Numbered from the stretch's first letter, positions 17,170 to 26,295 are shown. The stretch: 64,000 bases of DNA from Acidimicrobiaceae bacterium (GCA_009837445.1 VXTM01000007.1:1-64000); one strand, 5' to 3'. Translations and numbers: made by a program. The notes: generated by a model from the sequence alone, not told the origin.

Positions 17170-18312
17170 ATGTACGTGAACCTGACTTTCAAGGACCCGG
17201 ATTGGCCCGGATCCACCATCGCAGCCATGGCTGCATTCGCGGAGGAGCACCGGGACGAGCTGCGGTCCTGCCAGCGTGAGGCCCGCTTCCCAGCCGACAT
17301 ATACGCGGCCATGGGCAGCCGGGGCTGGGTGGGTCCCTTCACCCCGGTGGATGAGGGAGGCAGCGGCCTGGGCGTGGCCGAATACTGCCTGATCGAGGAG
17401 GAAGTGGGCCGGCTGGGGCTGGTGTCCCCCCAGATCTCGATCCAAGGCCAGCGGTGGCTGATCGACTGGGCCACGCCCGAACAGCGCGAGCGCTACCTGC
17501 CCGGCATGGCCCGGGGCACGCTGATCTTCTCGGAGTCGATCTCGGAACCGGGTGTGGGCTCGTCCATGAAGCTGATGCGCACCACTGCGGTGCGCGACGG
17601 CGGTGACTGGATCCTCAACGGCGCCAAGACCCACGTGAACCTGGGCGCCGAGAGCCAGGTGACGCTGGTGTACGCCATCGCGCCCGAGGGGATCACCGCC
17701 TTCCTGGTGGACACCGACCTGCCCGGCGTGTCCACCCGCCACACCGACCCGATTGGGCTGCGCCTCATCCCCACCGCTGACGTGTGGCTGGAGGACGTCC
17801 GGGTGCCGGACTCGGCGCTGCTGGGCGAGGCCGGCCGGGGCATGGACACGTTCTTCTCCACGTTCAACATGAGCCGGCTGGGCAACGCGTCGGAGCTGAT
17901 CGGCTTCGGGCGGAGGGCCCTGGCCGACGCCATCGCCTACGGGTCGGGCCGGGAGGTGGGCGACTCGGTGGTGACCGATTTCCAGGGCATCCAGTGGACG
18001 GTGGCCGACTGCTACAGCGACCTGTACGGGGCGTCGCTGGCCCGCGACCACGCCGCCAACGTCCACGACGCCGGAGGGGACGTGGCGCTGGCCACGACGC
18101 TGGCCAAGAAGATGGCCATCCGGGCCTCGGAGCACGCCGTCAACGAGGCCTTCGCCCTCACCGGTGGCCACGGCCTGTACACCGACACCGACTACGGCCA
18201 GCTGCTGCACGACATGAAGGTGCTGCGGGTGGCGGGCGGCTCGCTGGAGGTGCTGCGCAACTACGTCGCCCGCCGGGTGCTCAGGTCCGACGACTACGAG
18301 GGCCTCGGTTGA
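17170..18312 (+). CDS. Acyl-CoA dehydrogenase
   Basis: This 380-residue flavoprotein has family marks at FSESISEPGVGSSMKLMRTTA (FAD/substrate loop), DWILNGAKTHVNLGAES, and the C-terminal FALTGGHGLYTDTDYGQLLHDMKVLRVAGGSLEVLRN. The glutamate used as base by many members cannot be assigned by eye. It oxidises a CoA thioester and passes electrons to ETF; an EtfBA fusion is encoded at 37-39 kb under the same operator motif. It is the first gene of an operon with an AMP-dependent ligase, as expected for CoA activation followed by dehydrogenation. Confidence 0.92.
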   Translation: MYVNLTFKDPDWPGSTIAAMAAFAEEHRDELRSCQREARFPADIYAAMGSRGWVGPFTPVDEGGSGLGVAEYCLIEEEVGRLGLVSPQISIQGQRWLIDWATPEQRERYLPGMARGTLIFSESISEPGVGSSMKLMRTTAVRDGGDWILNGAKTHVNLGAESQVTLVYAIAPEGITAFLVDTDLPGVSTRHTDPIGLRLIPTADVWLEDVRVPDSALLGEAGRGMDTFFSTFNMSRLGNASELIGFGRRALADAIAYGSGREVGDSVVTDFQGIQWTVADCYSDLYGASLARDHAANVHDAGGDVALATTLAKKMAIRASEHAVNEAFALTGGHGLYTDTDYGQLLHDMKVLRVAGGSLEVLRNYVARRVLRSDDYEGLG

Positions 18313-18331
18313 CCCCAGAGCGGGTAGCGGC

Positions 18332-19855
18332 GTGAGGAACCTGGCCGAGCTGGTCTGCGACCGGGTGGAGCGCCGGCCCGGGGCCCGCTTCGGGATAGCC
18401 GGCGACGCAACACCGACGCTGGAGCAGGCCGCCGGCCGGGCGATGGGCGCGACCGGCGCGCTGGAGCAGGCCGGCGCGGGATTGGGCCGGCGGGTGGCCC
18501 TGATCGGGACCACGTCGGACTCCTACCTGACGGCGTGGCTGGCGCTGGTTCTGGCCGGGGCCGAGGTCGCGATGGTGAACCCCGACTACCCCGACGAGCT
18601 GCTGGCCGAGATGCTGGAGCAGCTCGCACCCGAAGCAGTGGTGTGGGTGGGTCGGGAGGTGTCGCCGCCGGTCGCCGCGGGAGCGGTGCACCTCGATGCC
18701 GGCGGCCTCGACCGGGGAGTGCTGGCCTCCACCGGCGGGCGCGTGATCGATGCGGTGGCCGCGGCCGGTCTCGACGGGCTGGCCGATGCGCCGGGTCTGG
18801 GGCGGGACCGGTTCGACGTGGCCGGGTGGATGCACACGTCGGGAACCACCGGCGTGCCCAAGTTCTGCGAGCAGACCCACGAGTACTTCCTGCGCCTCGG
18901 CCGGTTCATCGCCGACTCGATGTGCTTCTCGGAGGCCGACACCGTGCTGGCACCGTTGCCGATGTTCCACATCAACCCGCTGGGCTACGGAGTGATCGGC
19001 GGCCTGACCGGCGGCGTCGACGTGCTGGGCCTGGAGCGCTTCTCGGCCAGCGGCTTCTGGCCGCTGGTCCGGGCGGTCGGGGCGACGGTGCTGATCCTGC
19101 ACGCGCCCCCGGTGGAGATACTCAAGCGGGCCACGACCGCCGCCGACGCGGCCGGCCACCAGGTGAGCCGGGTGTTCTTCGCCGATGCCGACTTCCTGGA
19201 GACGTTCGGGGTGCCGTTGGGCTTCTCGGCCTACGGCTCCACCGAGGCGGGCGGGCTGTGCCACATCTGGGCGTGGCGCCGCGGCGAGAGGCCGGAGCTG
19301 GCCGAGGGCATGTCCCGCTACGGCGGCCGGGCCCGCCACGAGGTGCAGTGGCAGGTCGACGACCGCGGGGAGATCCGGGTCCGGGCCGACCGTGAGGGAG
19401 TGCTGTTCTCCGGCTACCGGCGGTCCGACGGGCTGCTGCGACCGTTCGACGAGGACGGCTGGTTCGCCACCGGGGATCTGGGCCGCACCGACGAGGCCGG
19501 GAACCTGGTGTTCATCGAGCGGCGCAGCGAGTCCATCAGGGTGAAAGGCGAGTTCGTGCCGATCGGCTACGTGGAGCAGCGGTTCGCGTCGGTGGACGGC
19601 ATCGACGATGTGGCGGTGTGGCGCCGCGACAGCGACCTGGTCGGCGACGAGATCGTGCTCTACATGACCGGCGAGTCGATCCCCACCGACGCGATTCTGG
19701 CCACCAGCTCCGGCCTGCCGACCTTCATGCGCCCCAGCGCAGTGGCCCGGGTGGACGACATCCCCCGCGACTCCGGCGTCGGCAAGGTGCGCCGGAGGCT
19801 GCTCACAGACATCGCTGTACAGGAATGGATCGATCTGCAAGGGGCCCGCTCATGA
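18332..19855 (+). CDS. AMP-dependent synthetase/CoA ligase
   Basis: This 507-residue ANL enzyme has the P-loop motif GWMHTSGTTGVPKF (A3), LPMFHINPLGYG, the A5-type GFSAYGSTEAGG, and A8 GWFATGDLGRTDEAGNLVFIERRSESIRVKGEFV. The C-terminal catalytic lysine lies in SGVGKVRRR. Expected reaction: acid + ATP + CoA to acyl-CoA. The start is GTG, 19 bp after the dehydrogenase stop, and its end overlaps the next start (ATGA). The acid substrate is unknown. Confidence 0.92.
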   Translation: MRNLAELVCDRVERRPGARFGIAGDATPTLEQAAGRAMGATGALEQAGAGLGRRVALIGTTSDSYLTAWLALVLAGAEVAMVNPDYPDELLAEMLEQLAPEAVVWVGREVSPPVAAGAVHLDAGGLDRGVLASTGGRVIDAVAAAGLDGLADAPGLGRDRFDVAGWMHTSGTTGVPKFCEQTHEYFLRLGRFIADSMCFSEADTVLAPLPMFHINPLGYGVIGGLTGGVDVLGLERFSASGFWPLVRAVGATVLILHAPPVEILKRATTAADAAGHQVSRVFFADADFLETFGVPLGFSAYGSTEAGGLCHIWAWRRGERPELAEGMSRYGGRARHEVQWQVDDRGEIRVRADREGVLFSGYRRSDGLLRPFDEDGWFATGDLGRTDEAGNLVFIERRSESIRVKGEFVPIGYVEQRFASVDGIDDVAVWRRDSDLVGDEIVLYMTGESIPTDAILATSSGLPTFMRPSAVARVDDIPRDSGVGKVRRRLLTDIAVQEWIDLQGARS

Positions 19856-20673
19856 CGGTCATCGACGGAATCATCGACTTCCACGTGCACTCCGCGCCGA
19901 GCCTGGCGCCCCGCCACAGCCACGACCCCGACACGCTGGTCGAGGCCAAGGCGGCGGGGGTGTCCATGTTCGTGCTCAAGGCCCACGAGGGGTCCTCGGC
20001 CGAGCGGGCCGCTCTGCTCGGCGACGACACCATCGGCGGCGTGGTGCTCAACTCGCCCGTCGGGGGCGCCAACCCCGACGCAGTGGCGGTGGCAGCCGCC
20101 CTCGGCGCCCGGGTGGTGTGGCTCCCGACGATCTCGTCGCCGGCTCACATCGCGGCCAGCAGCAACCCCGAGCTGAGCGCGCACCGGGGCATCGCGTTCC
20201 GGGAGGTGCCGGTGGTGGACGACGGCAAGGTGCGCCCGGAATGGCTGGACGTGCTCGACGAGGTTGCCCGCAACGACATGGTCCTGGCCTCGGGCCACCT
20301 CACCATGGACGAGGCCGTGGTCGCTCTGGACACCGCCCGGCAGCGGGGGGTGCAGCGGCTGGTGGTCAACCACCCGGGCCTGCCGTTCCTGGGCTGGCGC
20401 GACGACCACCTCGCGCAGTTCCGGGCCCTGGACGCGCACCTGGAGATCGGGGTGCTGGCCGACATGCTGGCCAGCGAGGCCGGACCGAGGACCGAGGACC
20501 TGGTGGCCTCCTACCCGCACGAGCTGCTGGTGTTCGGCAGCGACCTGGGGCACCGGGACTACCCGCCCATCGCGGAGGGGATCCGGGCCTGGGTCGAGCG
20601 GCTCGACCCGGTCCTGGGCGACACCGGCCTCGAGATGGTCGCCCGTCTCAGCGCGGAGGCGATGCTGGCATGA
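19852..20673 (+). CDS. Amidohydrolase-like TIM-barrel protein (DUF6282-like)
   Basis: This 273-residue metal-dependent hydrolase has IDFHVHSAPSLAPR at the N-terminus (H-x-H metal box), a central KAHEGSSAERA, ASGHLTMDEA and VVNHPGLPF supplying histidines, and a C-terminal VFGSDLGHRDYPP aspartate. It is coupled to the ligase gene (ATGA) and to the next dehydrogenase gene (ATGA). I recall the layout from the uncharacterised DUF6282 group; the substrate is unknown. Confidence 0.78.
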   Translation: MTVIDGIIDFHVHSAPSLAPRHSHDPDTLVEAKAAGVSMFVLKAHEGSSAERAALLGDDTIGGVVLNSPVGGANPDAVAVAAALGARVVWLPTISSPAHIAASSNPELSAHRGIAFREVPVVDDGKVRPEWLDVLDEVARNDMVLASGHLTMDEAVVALDTARQRGVQRLVVNHPGLPFLGWRDDHLAQFRALDAHLEIGVLADMLASEAGPRTEDLVASYPHELLVFGSDLGHRDYPPIAEGIRAWVERLDPVLGDTGLEMVARLSAEAMLA

Positions 20674-21770
20674 GCGGTGCTCGGCGCATCGCGGTGCTGC
20701 CCGGCGACGGTGTCGGGGCCGAGGTGGTGGCCGGGCCGACCGAGCTGCTGGAGGCCGTCGCAGCCGCGGGCCGCATCGAGCTGACCGGACCGTGGCCGGT
20801 CGGAGCCTCGGCCTTCGGTGAGCTGGGCACCGGCCTGCCCGAGCCCACCCTGGCCGCCTGCGACGACTGCGACGCCATGTTCTTCGGCGCGGCCGGGGAG
20901 CACCCGGGCGTGTCGCTGGACGACTACCGCCCCGAGCACTCCATCATCGGCCTGCGCCAGCGCTACGACCTGCGGGTCAGCATCCGCAACATCGTGCGGG
21001 TCAACACCGGCCCGAGCGGCGACGGTGCCGCGGCGGCTCGGCCGCTGATCGTGCTGCGCAACCTGCTGGGCGGGGCCTACGGCGCGGCCTCCACCCGCAC
21101 CGAGAGCGACGGGTCCGAAGCGGCCTGCGACGAGGTGATCCTGACCCCGGCGCAGATCACGGAGTTGGCCGAGATGGCCTGCGACCTCGTCGAGCAGGGC
21201 CTGGCCTCCAGCATCGTGTCGGCCGACAAGGCCAACCTGATGGCCACCAGCCGGTTGTGGCGCTCAATCACCCAGCGGGTGGCCGACGCCCGGGGGGTGC
21301 CGTTGCGCCACACCTACGTGGACCGCATGGCCTTCGAGCTGGCCCACGACGACGTCATGGCCGACACGGTCGTGCTGACCGAGGGCATCTTCGGCGACAT
21401 GCTCAGCGACCTGGCGGCGGGACGGGCCGGCTCGATCGCGCTGTGCGGCTCGGCCAGCGTCAACCCGGGCCCGCCGGTGGAGGGCCGCTGCGTGGGGCTG
21501 TTTGAGCCGGTGCACGGCTCGGCTCCCCGCCACTTCGGCCAGGGCCGGGTCAACCCGTCGGGGGCCTACCTGGCGCTGGCTGCGCTGCTGGAGTGGTTCA
21601 CCGAGACCGCCGACCTCGGTCCGGTGGTGACCGAAGCGCTCGCAGGGGCGCTCCGGGCCGGACCGCTCACCTACGATCTGGCGCCGCCGGGCACCGATCC
21701 GGCCAGCACCGAGGCCTTCGCGGCCGCGGTCAACGCCAGAGCCCTCCCCCGACTCAAGGAGCTTCTATGA
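20670..21770 (+). CDS. Isocitrate/isopropylmalate dehydrogenase family protein
   Basis: This 366-residue beta-decarboxylating dehydrogenase has RIAVLPGDGVGAEVV at the N-terminus, RQRYDLRVSIRNIVRV (substrate arginines), a Lys in SADKANLMATS, and DTVVLTEGIFGDMLSDLAAGRAGSIALCGSASV (Mg aspartates). GLFEPVHGSAPRHFGQGRVNPSGAYLA is the NAD-binding region. It is LeuB-like, but its catabolic operon argues for a malate- or tartrate-like substrate rather than leucine synthesis. Its stop TGA overlaps the ATG of a 12-codon leader. Confidence 0.9.
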   Translation: MSGARRIAVLPGDGVGAEVVAGPTELLEAVAAAGRIELTGPWPVGASAFGELGTGLPEPTLAACDDCDAMFFGAAGEHPGVSLDDYRPEHSIIGLRQRYDLRVSIRNIVRVNTGPSGDGAAAARPLIVLRNLLGGAYGAASTRTESDGSEAACDEVILTPAQITELAEMACDLVEQGLASSIVSADKANLMATSRLWRSITQRVADARGVPLRHTYVDRMAFELAHDDVMADTVVLTEGIFGDMLSDLAAGRAGSIALCGSASVNPGPPVEGRCVGLFEPVHGSAPRHFGQGRVNPSGAYLALAALLEWFTETADLGPVVTEALAGALRAGPLTYDLAPPGTDPASTEAFAAAVNARALPRLKELL

Positions 21771-21805
21771 GCCCCGTCCCACACTTCACGGAGGAGCGGA
21801 GATGA
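21767..21805 (+). CDS. 12-codon leader ORF from a tandem start-region duplication
   Basis: ATG 21767 overlaps the preceding stop and encodes MSPVPHFTEERR, ending in a TGA that overlaps the next gene's ATG (21802). The next gene begins MSPVPHYTEER: a 33-bp block was duplicated with a 35-bp period, which put the first copy out of frame. The duplicated GGAGGAG now serves as ribosome site for the second copy. It may act only as a translational coupling device, or be a neutral scar. Confidence 0.55.
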   Translation: MSPVPHFTEERR

Positions 21806-22746
21806 GCCCCGTCCCCCACTACACCGAGGAGCGGATCGCCGAGTTGTGCGATCTGGCCACCGTCACCGACTGGCTGGAGCAGGCCTGGCGCGACCTGGGC
21901 GCGGGCGAGGCGGCCACCACGCTGCGGGTGCGGGCCGCGGCTTCCGGGCTCATGGGCAGCGCCATGGCCGCGTCGTGGCCCCGGCACCAGGTCGTCGGAG
22001 GCAAGCTCTACCTCACCCATCCCGGCGGATTCGCCTTCCTGGTTGGGCTGTTCAGCCCCGACGCAGGGCTGGTGGCCACCTTCGACGGCTTGGGTCTCAC
22101 CGCCATCCGCACCGCGGCGGCCAGCGCGCTGGCGGTCAGGCACCTGGCGCCCCCGGGTGCGTCCGCCGCAGCGGTGCTCGGCACCGGCACGCAGAGCCGG
22201 CCCCATGTGGAAGCGCTGGCCCAGGAGCTGCCGCTACAGGACCTCCGGGTGTGGGGCCGCAGCCACGACAAGGCCGAAGAGGTGGCCCGATGGGGCCGCG
22301 ACCGGGGCATCCCGGCGCGGGCCGTAGCCGACGCCGACGAGGCCGTCACCGGCGCGGCGGTGGTGGCCACGGTGACCTCCAGCTACACCCCGCTCTTCGA
22401 CGGCGCCCGCCTGCACCCGGCCGCGCTGGTGTGCGCAGTGGGGTCCACCAAGGCCGACCGCCGCGAGGTGGACGGCGCCACCGTGGAGCGGGCCGGTTTC
22501 GTGGTGAGCGACAGCGCCGAGGGGGCCCGCACCGAGGCCGGCGACCTGATCCACGCCGCCGCCGACGGGATCTTCGACTGGGACGACCTGGTCGACCTGG
22601 CCGACGTGATCGCGGGCACGGTCACCCCGCCCCAGCCGGGAAGCGGCATCGTGCTGTTCGAGTCGCAGGGCGTGGCCCTTCAGGACGTGGTGATCGCCAC
22701 CCTGGCCCACCAGCGCTCCGAAGGCCGGTACGGTCCCACCTCATGA
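21802..22746 (+). CDS. Ornithine cyclodeaminase/mu-crystallin family protein
   Basis: This 314-residue NAD(P)-binding protein has TLRVRAAA near residue 33, VVGGKLYLTHPGG (the lysine of the family active site), TAIRTAAASALAVRHLAPPGA, then the Rossmann motif AAVLGTGTQSRPHVEAL, and VCAVGSTKADRREVDGATVERAG. Family members are cyclodeaminases, imine reductases and ketimine reductases. The chosen start is the second of two duplicated ATGs because only it is in frame. It is coupled to the SRPBCC gene (ATGA overlap). Confidence 0.88.
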   Translation: MSPVPHYTEERIAELCDLATVTDWLEQAWRDLGAGEAATTLRVRAAASGLMGSAMAASWPRHQVVGGKLYLTHPGGFAFLVGLFSPDAGLVATFDGLGLTAIRTAAASALAVRHLAPPGASAAAVLGTGTQSRPHVEALAQELPLQDLRVWGRSHDKAEEVARWGRDRGIPARAVADADEAVTGAAVVATVTSSYTPLFDGARLHPAALVCAVGSTKADRREVDGATVERAGFVVSDSAEGARTEAGDLIHAAADGIFDWDDLVDLADVIAGTVTPPQPGSGIVLFESQGVALQDVVIATLAHQRSEGRYGPTS

Positions 22747-23165
22747 GCATCTGCACCGTCGAGATCGACGTGGCCGCCGACCGGCAGCGGACGTTCGCCT
22801 ATCTGGCCGACGCCGCCAACCAGTCCGAGTGGCGCCACGACGTTGCCACCTGCGAGCTGACCGGGGGCGCCGCCGGCACGGTGGGAGCCGTCTACCGCCA
22901 GACCAACCGCGGCCAGGAGGTCGAGTTCCGCATCACCGCCGTCGAGGCTGGCTCGTCGATCACCTGGGTCTGCGCCGAGGACACTTCCTGGCCGGTAGCG
23001 GGCACCTACCGTCTCAGCGACACCGCCGACGGCGGCACCCGCATCACCATGGATCTGGAGATGACCCCGTCGGGTCCGTGGATCATCATGCGGCCCTTCG
23101 TGCCGCTGATGGTCAAGACGCAGCGCAAGAAGTACGCCGCCGGCCTCCAAGCCGCTCTCGGCTGA
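22743..23165 (+). CDS. SRPBCC (polyketide cyclase/START-like) family protein
   Basis: This 140-residue protein starts TVEIDVAADRQRTFAYLADAANQSEWRHDV, the typical SRPBCC opening with the tryptophan motif. The strands GAVYRQTNRGQEVEFRITAVEAGSSITW and TRITMDLEMTP follow. It binds a hydrophobic ligand in the family's cavity. It is the last gene of the operon that begins at the acyl-CoA dehydrogenase. Confidence 0.85.
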   Translation: MSICTVEIDVAADRQRTFAYLADAANQSEWRHDVATCELTGGAAGTVGAVYRQTNRGQEVEFRITAVEAGSSITWVCAEDTSWPVAGTYRLSDTADGGTRITMDLEMTPSGPWIIMRPFVPLMVKTQRKKYAAGLQAALG

Positions 23166-23364
23166 GGACTAGCGCAGTCCACACCGCCGCCGAGAATGTA
23201 TTTTGTGCATAAAGATTCTCGCAAACTCAACAAATTGAGAGGGTGAATCGAAGGAATCGACAAACCTCAAGAATCTGTTTTGTGTGACTGTTTCGTGAAG
23301 GCTCAACAAATTGATACCACATGATTGAATGAAAAATCATCTTATAGCTGCTAGACTGTAGGTC
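23166..23364. promoter_or_regulatory. AT-rich leader of the Fic gene with a 13-bp direct repeat
   Basis: This about 200-bp stretch is far richer in A and T than its surroundings. CTCAACAAATTGA occurs twice (23226-23238, 23302-23314); each copy is internally palindromic (TCAA-caaa-TTGA). An inverted pair AGATTCT/AGAATCT lies at about 23213 and 23270. These look like binding sites for a regulator, perhaps the DNA-binding tail of the Fic protein itself. Confidence 0.55.
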
Positions 23365-24384
23365 ATGAGTGACCACCCCACAGCATCTGTGAGCGGAGGA
23401 CGTCTGGCCCATCAGGAGGTCTATCGCCGCCTGCAGATCCAAGTCTCCGAGTTGCGAGACAATCTCGGTGGCATGCCCCTCGCCGAGGAGGCCGCCGGCA
23501 TTTGGCGCGGCATCTGGTACGAGGAGGCCCATCATTCCACCGCCATCGAAGGCAACACCCTCGTCCTCAAGCAAGTACAGCGGCTGCTCGACGAGGGTCG
23601 CGCTGTCGGCAACAGGGAGTTGCATGAGTACCTTGAAGTGCGGGGCTACGCTGACGCCGCGGACTGGGTCTACCGGCAGGCGGTCCGCCCTTCGGCACTG
23701 GCAAGCCATGGCAAAGTGCTGACCGCCTCCGAGGTCCGTGAAGTTCATCGGGCCGCCATGGCCCCCGTGTGGGAGGTGGCGCCTCACCCAGATGCCACGC
23801 ACCGGGAGGGGCCCGGCTGCTATCGAGAGCACGACATCCATGCCTTCCCCGGGGGCATGACACCCGTGTCATGGCCGCTGGTCGGTGCCGAGCTCACCGC
23901 CTGGGTGGACAATGTCAACGCTCTCGACACCAACTCGCTCACCTTCCCCGAGGCACTGGCCTCGCTGCACTGCCGCTTCGAGCAGGTCCATCCGTTCCTC
24001 GACGGCAACGGCCGCACCGGGCGTCTCGCGCTGAACCTGATCCTGGTGCGCTCGGGCTATCCGCCGGCCATCATCTACAAGCGGGACCGAGCTAAGTACC
24101 TCCGGGCGCTCCAGCGAGCCGATGCTGGCGCGTTCGCGCCGTTGGGCGGGATGATCGCTCGTGCGGTACTCGACAGCCTCTATAGGTTTGTGCTCCCGGC
24201 TGTCGCGGGTCCGGCCAAGCTCGTGCCGATCGAGTCGCTGGCCGGATCAGACCTGAGCATCGCAGCGTTGCGCGAAGCTGCCCGCCGCGGCCGGCTGCAG
24301 GCCACGAGGGGGAGTGACGGCCGCTGGCGAAGCTCGCAACGCTGGGTGGACGAGTACAGGGAGTCCCGATACCGCCGTCGATGA
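23365..24384 (+). CDS. Fic family protein with C-terminal DNA-binding-like domain
   Basis: This 339-residue protein has an intact Fic catalytic loop HPFLDGNGRTGR (about residue 209). An N-terminal inhibitory helix motif STAIEGN (residues 58-64) marks a class II, self-inhibited Fic. Its flap region EALASLHCRFEQV precedes the loop. Fic enzymes usually transfer AMP to target proteins. The C-terminal 50 residues (LSIAALREAARRGRLQATRGSDGRWRSS) resemble an excisionase/MerR-type winged helix. It follows an AT-rich leader, suggesting horizontal gain. No antitoxin gene is adjacent. Confidence 0.92.
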   Translation: MSDHPTASVSGGRLAHQEVYRRLQIQVSELRDNLGGMPLAEEAAGIWRGIWYEEAHHSTAIEGNTLVLKQVQRLLDEGRAVGNRELHEYLEVRGYADAADWVYRQAVRPSALASHGKVLTASEVREVHRAAMAPVWEVAPHPDATHREGPGCYREHDIHAFPGGMTPVSWPLVGAELTAWVDNVNALDTNSLTFPEALASLHCRFEQVHPFLDGNGRTGRLALNLILVRSGYPPAIIYKRDRAKYLRALQRADAGAFAPLGGMIARAVLDSLYRFVLPAVAGPAKLVPIESLAGSDLSIAALREAARRGRLQATRGSDGRWRSSQRWVDEYRESRYRRR

Positions 24385-24454
24385 ATCGTTCAGAACCGCG
24401 CAGAGACTCTCTCTCAGGGCCCTCGGCCCGCGGCGGGGGCTAGGTTGGGCGCTG

Positions 24455-25015
24455 GTGCTGCTGGCGCACGACTCGGTGCATGTGGCGGCCACGCCGCGGG
24501 AGGTGCTGGAGTTCGTCTGCGACCTCCAGGCCTACTGGACGCTCGACAGCAAGATCGCCAAGGTGTACGACAACCCGCCCCTTGGCGCCGACGGCACCAC
24601 CCATGTGGTGATCCAGGGCTCGATCCGGGGCATCCGCAGCCCCCGACAGCGCCTGTCGGTGAAGCTCGACCGGTGGCGGTCGGTCACCTTCGAGAGTGAC
24701 GGACCCTGGCTCACGGATCGCCTCATGTGGATGCGGGGAAGCTTCGTGGTGGATCCGCGGGGCCGCGGGTCGCTGGTTACCCACAGCTACCGCTTCTGGT
24801 TCAAGGGCTTCTACGGGCCGCTGATGGAGCGCTACCTGCGCGACTGGCTGGAACGGGACCTGCACGACGAGGTACAGCGGATCAAGAGCCACTTCGACCG
24901 GCAAGCCGCTGGACTCCCGCCGCTGAACGTCCTGCACCGGCGACCCGCCCGGACCGAGGAGCAGAGGACGCGGGACAAGATCAAGCAGTGGCGTTCCATG
25001 CCCAATCCTTGGTAG
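24455..25015 (+). CDS. SRPBCC-like protein
   Basis: This protein of about 186 residues has the SRPBCC pattern VHVAATPREVLEFVCDLQAYWTLDSKIAKVYD, repeated strands, and a long C-terminal helix PLMERYLRDWLERDLHDEVQRIKSHFDRQ. A basic tail HRRPARTEEQRTRDKIKQWRS follows. The GTG at 24455 was chosen because it starts just before the fold; the track start overlaps Fic. Function unknown. Confidence 0.75.
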   Translation: MLLAHDSVHVAATPREVLEFVCDLQAYWTLDSKIAKVYDNPPLGADGTTHVVIQGSIRGIRSPRQRLSVKLDRWRSVTFESDGPWLTDRLMWMRGSFVVDPRGRGSLVTHSYRFWFKGFYGPLMERYLRDWLERDLHDEVQRIKSHFDRQAAGLPPLNVLHRRPARTEEQRTRDKIKQWRSMPNPW

Positions 25016-25038
25016 CTGAACCGCCGGGGCGGCCCCGG

Positions 25039-26262
25039 TCAGGGGGTGGCGCCGGCGCGGATCAGCCGTCTGCGGCTGACGTCGATGGCCACGGCGGCCA
25101 GCAGGGCGCAGCCCGCCATGGCCAGGAACCCGGCCGCGAAGGAGACCTGCTCGACCAGCAGGCCGAAAGCGAATGGGCCGACAACCCCGCCGACGTTGAG
25201 GCCGCCGAAGGTCATGCCGGAGGCCGCGCCGGGGGAGTCGCGGTAGGCCCGGATCACGGAGTGCAGCATCAGGCCGCTCCAGCCCCATCCGACCCCGAGG
25301 GCGAATATCGCGCCGAGCGGTACCAGCACCGTCGAGCCGGTGGCCGCGGCCACGTACCCGGCGGTGCTGGCGCCGAGCAGCAACGAGACGATCCGCAGAT
25401 GGCCGGACTCGAAGCGGTCCGCCAGATATCCCGCCGCGATCCTCGTGGCGACCGGCGCGCTGCTCGCTATTGCGAGCAGGTTGCCGGCCCGACCCTCCTG
25501 CAGGCCGGCGTCGATCGCGGCAGACACGAAGAACGCGGCCATGGACGTCGTCGCAGCTGAGCCGAGCCCTGCGGCCAGTCCGATGAGGTTCAACGGCCCG
25601 TAGTCGATCTCGCTCAGGCCCCGGGCCGCGCCCGCCGTCTTGACATCGGGACCGGACCGGGTCCCGTATGCCGGGGCCAGCACGAATCCCGCGAGCGGTA
25701 GGGCGATGGCGATCCCGAAGGCCCAACGCCATCCGAGCGTGAGCCCGATCGTCGGAACGGCCAAGCCTGCCAGCACCACCGACAACGGCGCCGCGGCCGC
25801 CAGCACCCCGAAGCCGGCGCCGTGACGGCGGGCTGGAACACCCTGGGCCACCATGGTCGAACACCCGGGCCCGGCGATGGCGAGCCCGATCGCGCCGATC
25901 GCCAGCGCAACCAGCAGCACCCAGTACGAGCGCGCCACCGTGGCCACCAACAGCAGTGCCGCACCGCAGAGGATGTTTGCGGTTCGCAACGACCGTTGCG
26001 GGCCGAGACGGTCGGCCAGAGTTCCGGCGTGCGGCGACGTCGCCGCGGCCAGCAAGAAGAAGAAGGCCACCGCTGAGCCCAGGCCGACCGCTCCGAAACT
26101 CAGATCTTCGCCCATCAACGGCGCTAGAGAGCCCACCGCGAACGCCGGGAAGAGAGAAGCGGTCTGCGACGAGGCCGACGAGACGAGTGAGAGAGTCGGT
26201 CGTGCGCCGCCGCTGCCGGGTTGAGTCAAGGGCTGGCAGTCGCCGCTGCCGGGTTGAGTCAC
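25039..26262 (-). CDS. MFS transporter, paralogue of the next gene
   Basis: This major facilitator has about 12 hydrophobic helices, with the loop 2-3 motif GTLADRLGPQRSLR and its half-repeat counterpart GYLADRFESGHLR. It is closely similar along its whole length to the adjacent MFS gene, so the pair is a tandem duplication. The N-terminus contains a duplicated start block (TQPGSG twice), so translation may begin at GTG 26262 or at TTG 33 bp further in. The substrate is probably a small organic of this catabolic region. Confidence 0.88.
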   Translation of the reverse strand: MTQPGSGDCQPLTQPGSGGARPTLSLVSSASSQTASLFPAFAVGSLAPLMGEDLSFGAVGLGSAVAFFFLLAAATSPHAGTLADRLGPQRSLRTANILCGAALLLVATVARSYWVLLVALAIGAIGLAIAGPGCSTMVAQGVPARRHGAGFGVLAAAAPLSVVLAGLAVPTIGLTLGWRWAFGIAIALPLAGFVLAPAYGTRSGPDVKTAGAARGLSEIDYGPLNLIGLAAGLGSAATTSMAAFFVSAAIDAGLQEGRAGNLLAIASSAPVATRIAAGYLADRFESGHLRIVSLLLGASTAGYVAAATGSTVLVPLGAIFALGVGWGWSGLMLHSVIRAYRDSPGAASGMTFGGLNVGGVVGPFAFGLLVEQVSFAAGFLAMAGCALLAAVAIDVSRRRLIRAGATP

Positions 26263-26295
26263 GGCCGTACGCCGCGGCTACGGAGTTGAGTCACG
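26196..26295 (-). repeat. Three imperfect tandem repeats (about 33 bp) at the MFS gene junction
   Basis: Read on the minus strand, CGTGACTCAAC-type units occur three times. The first unit holds the stop codon of the upstream MFS gene. The second and third hold the two alternative starts of the downstream one. GACTCAACCCGGCAGCGGCG is identical in units 2 and 3. Confidence 0.75.
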
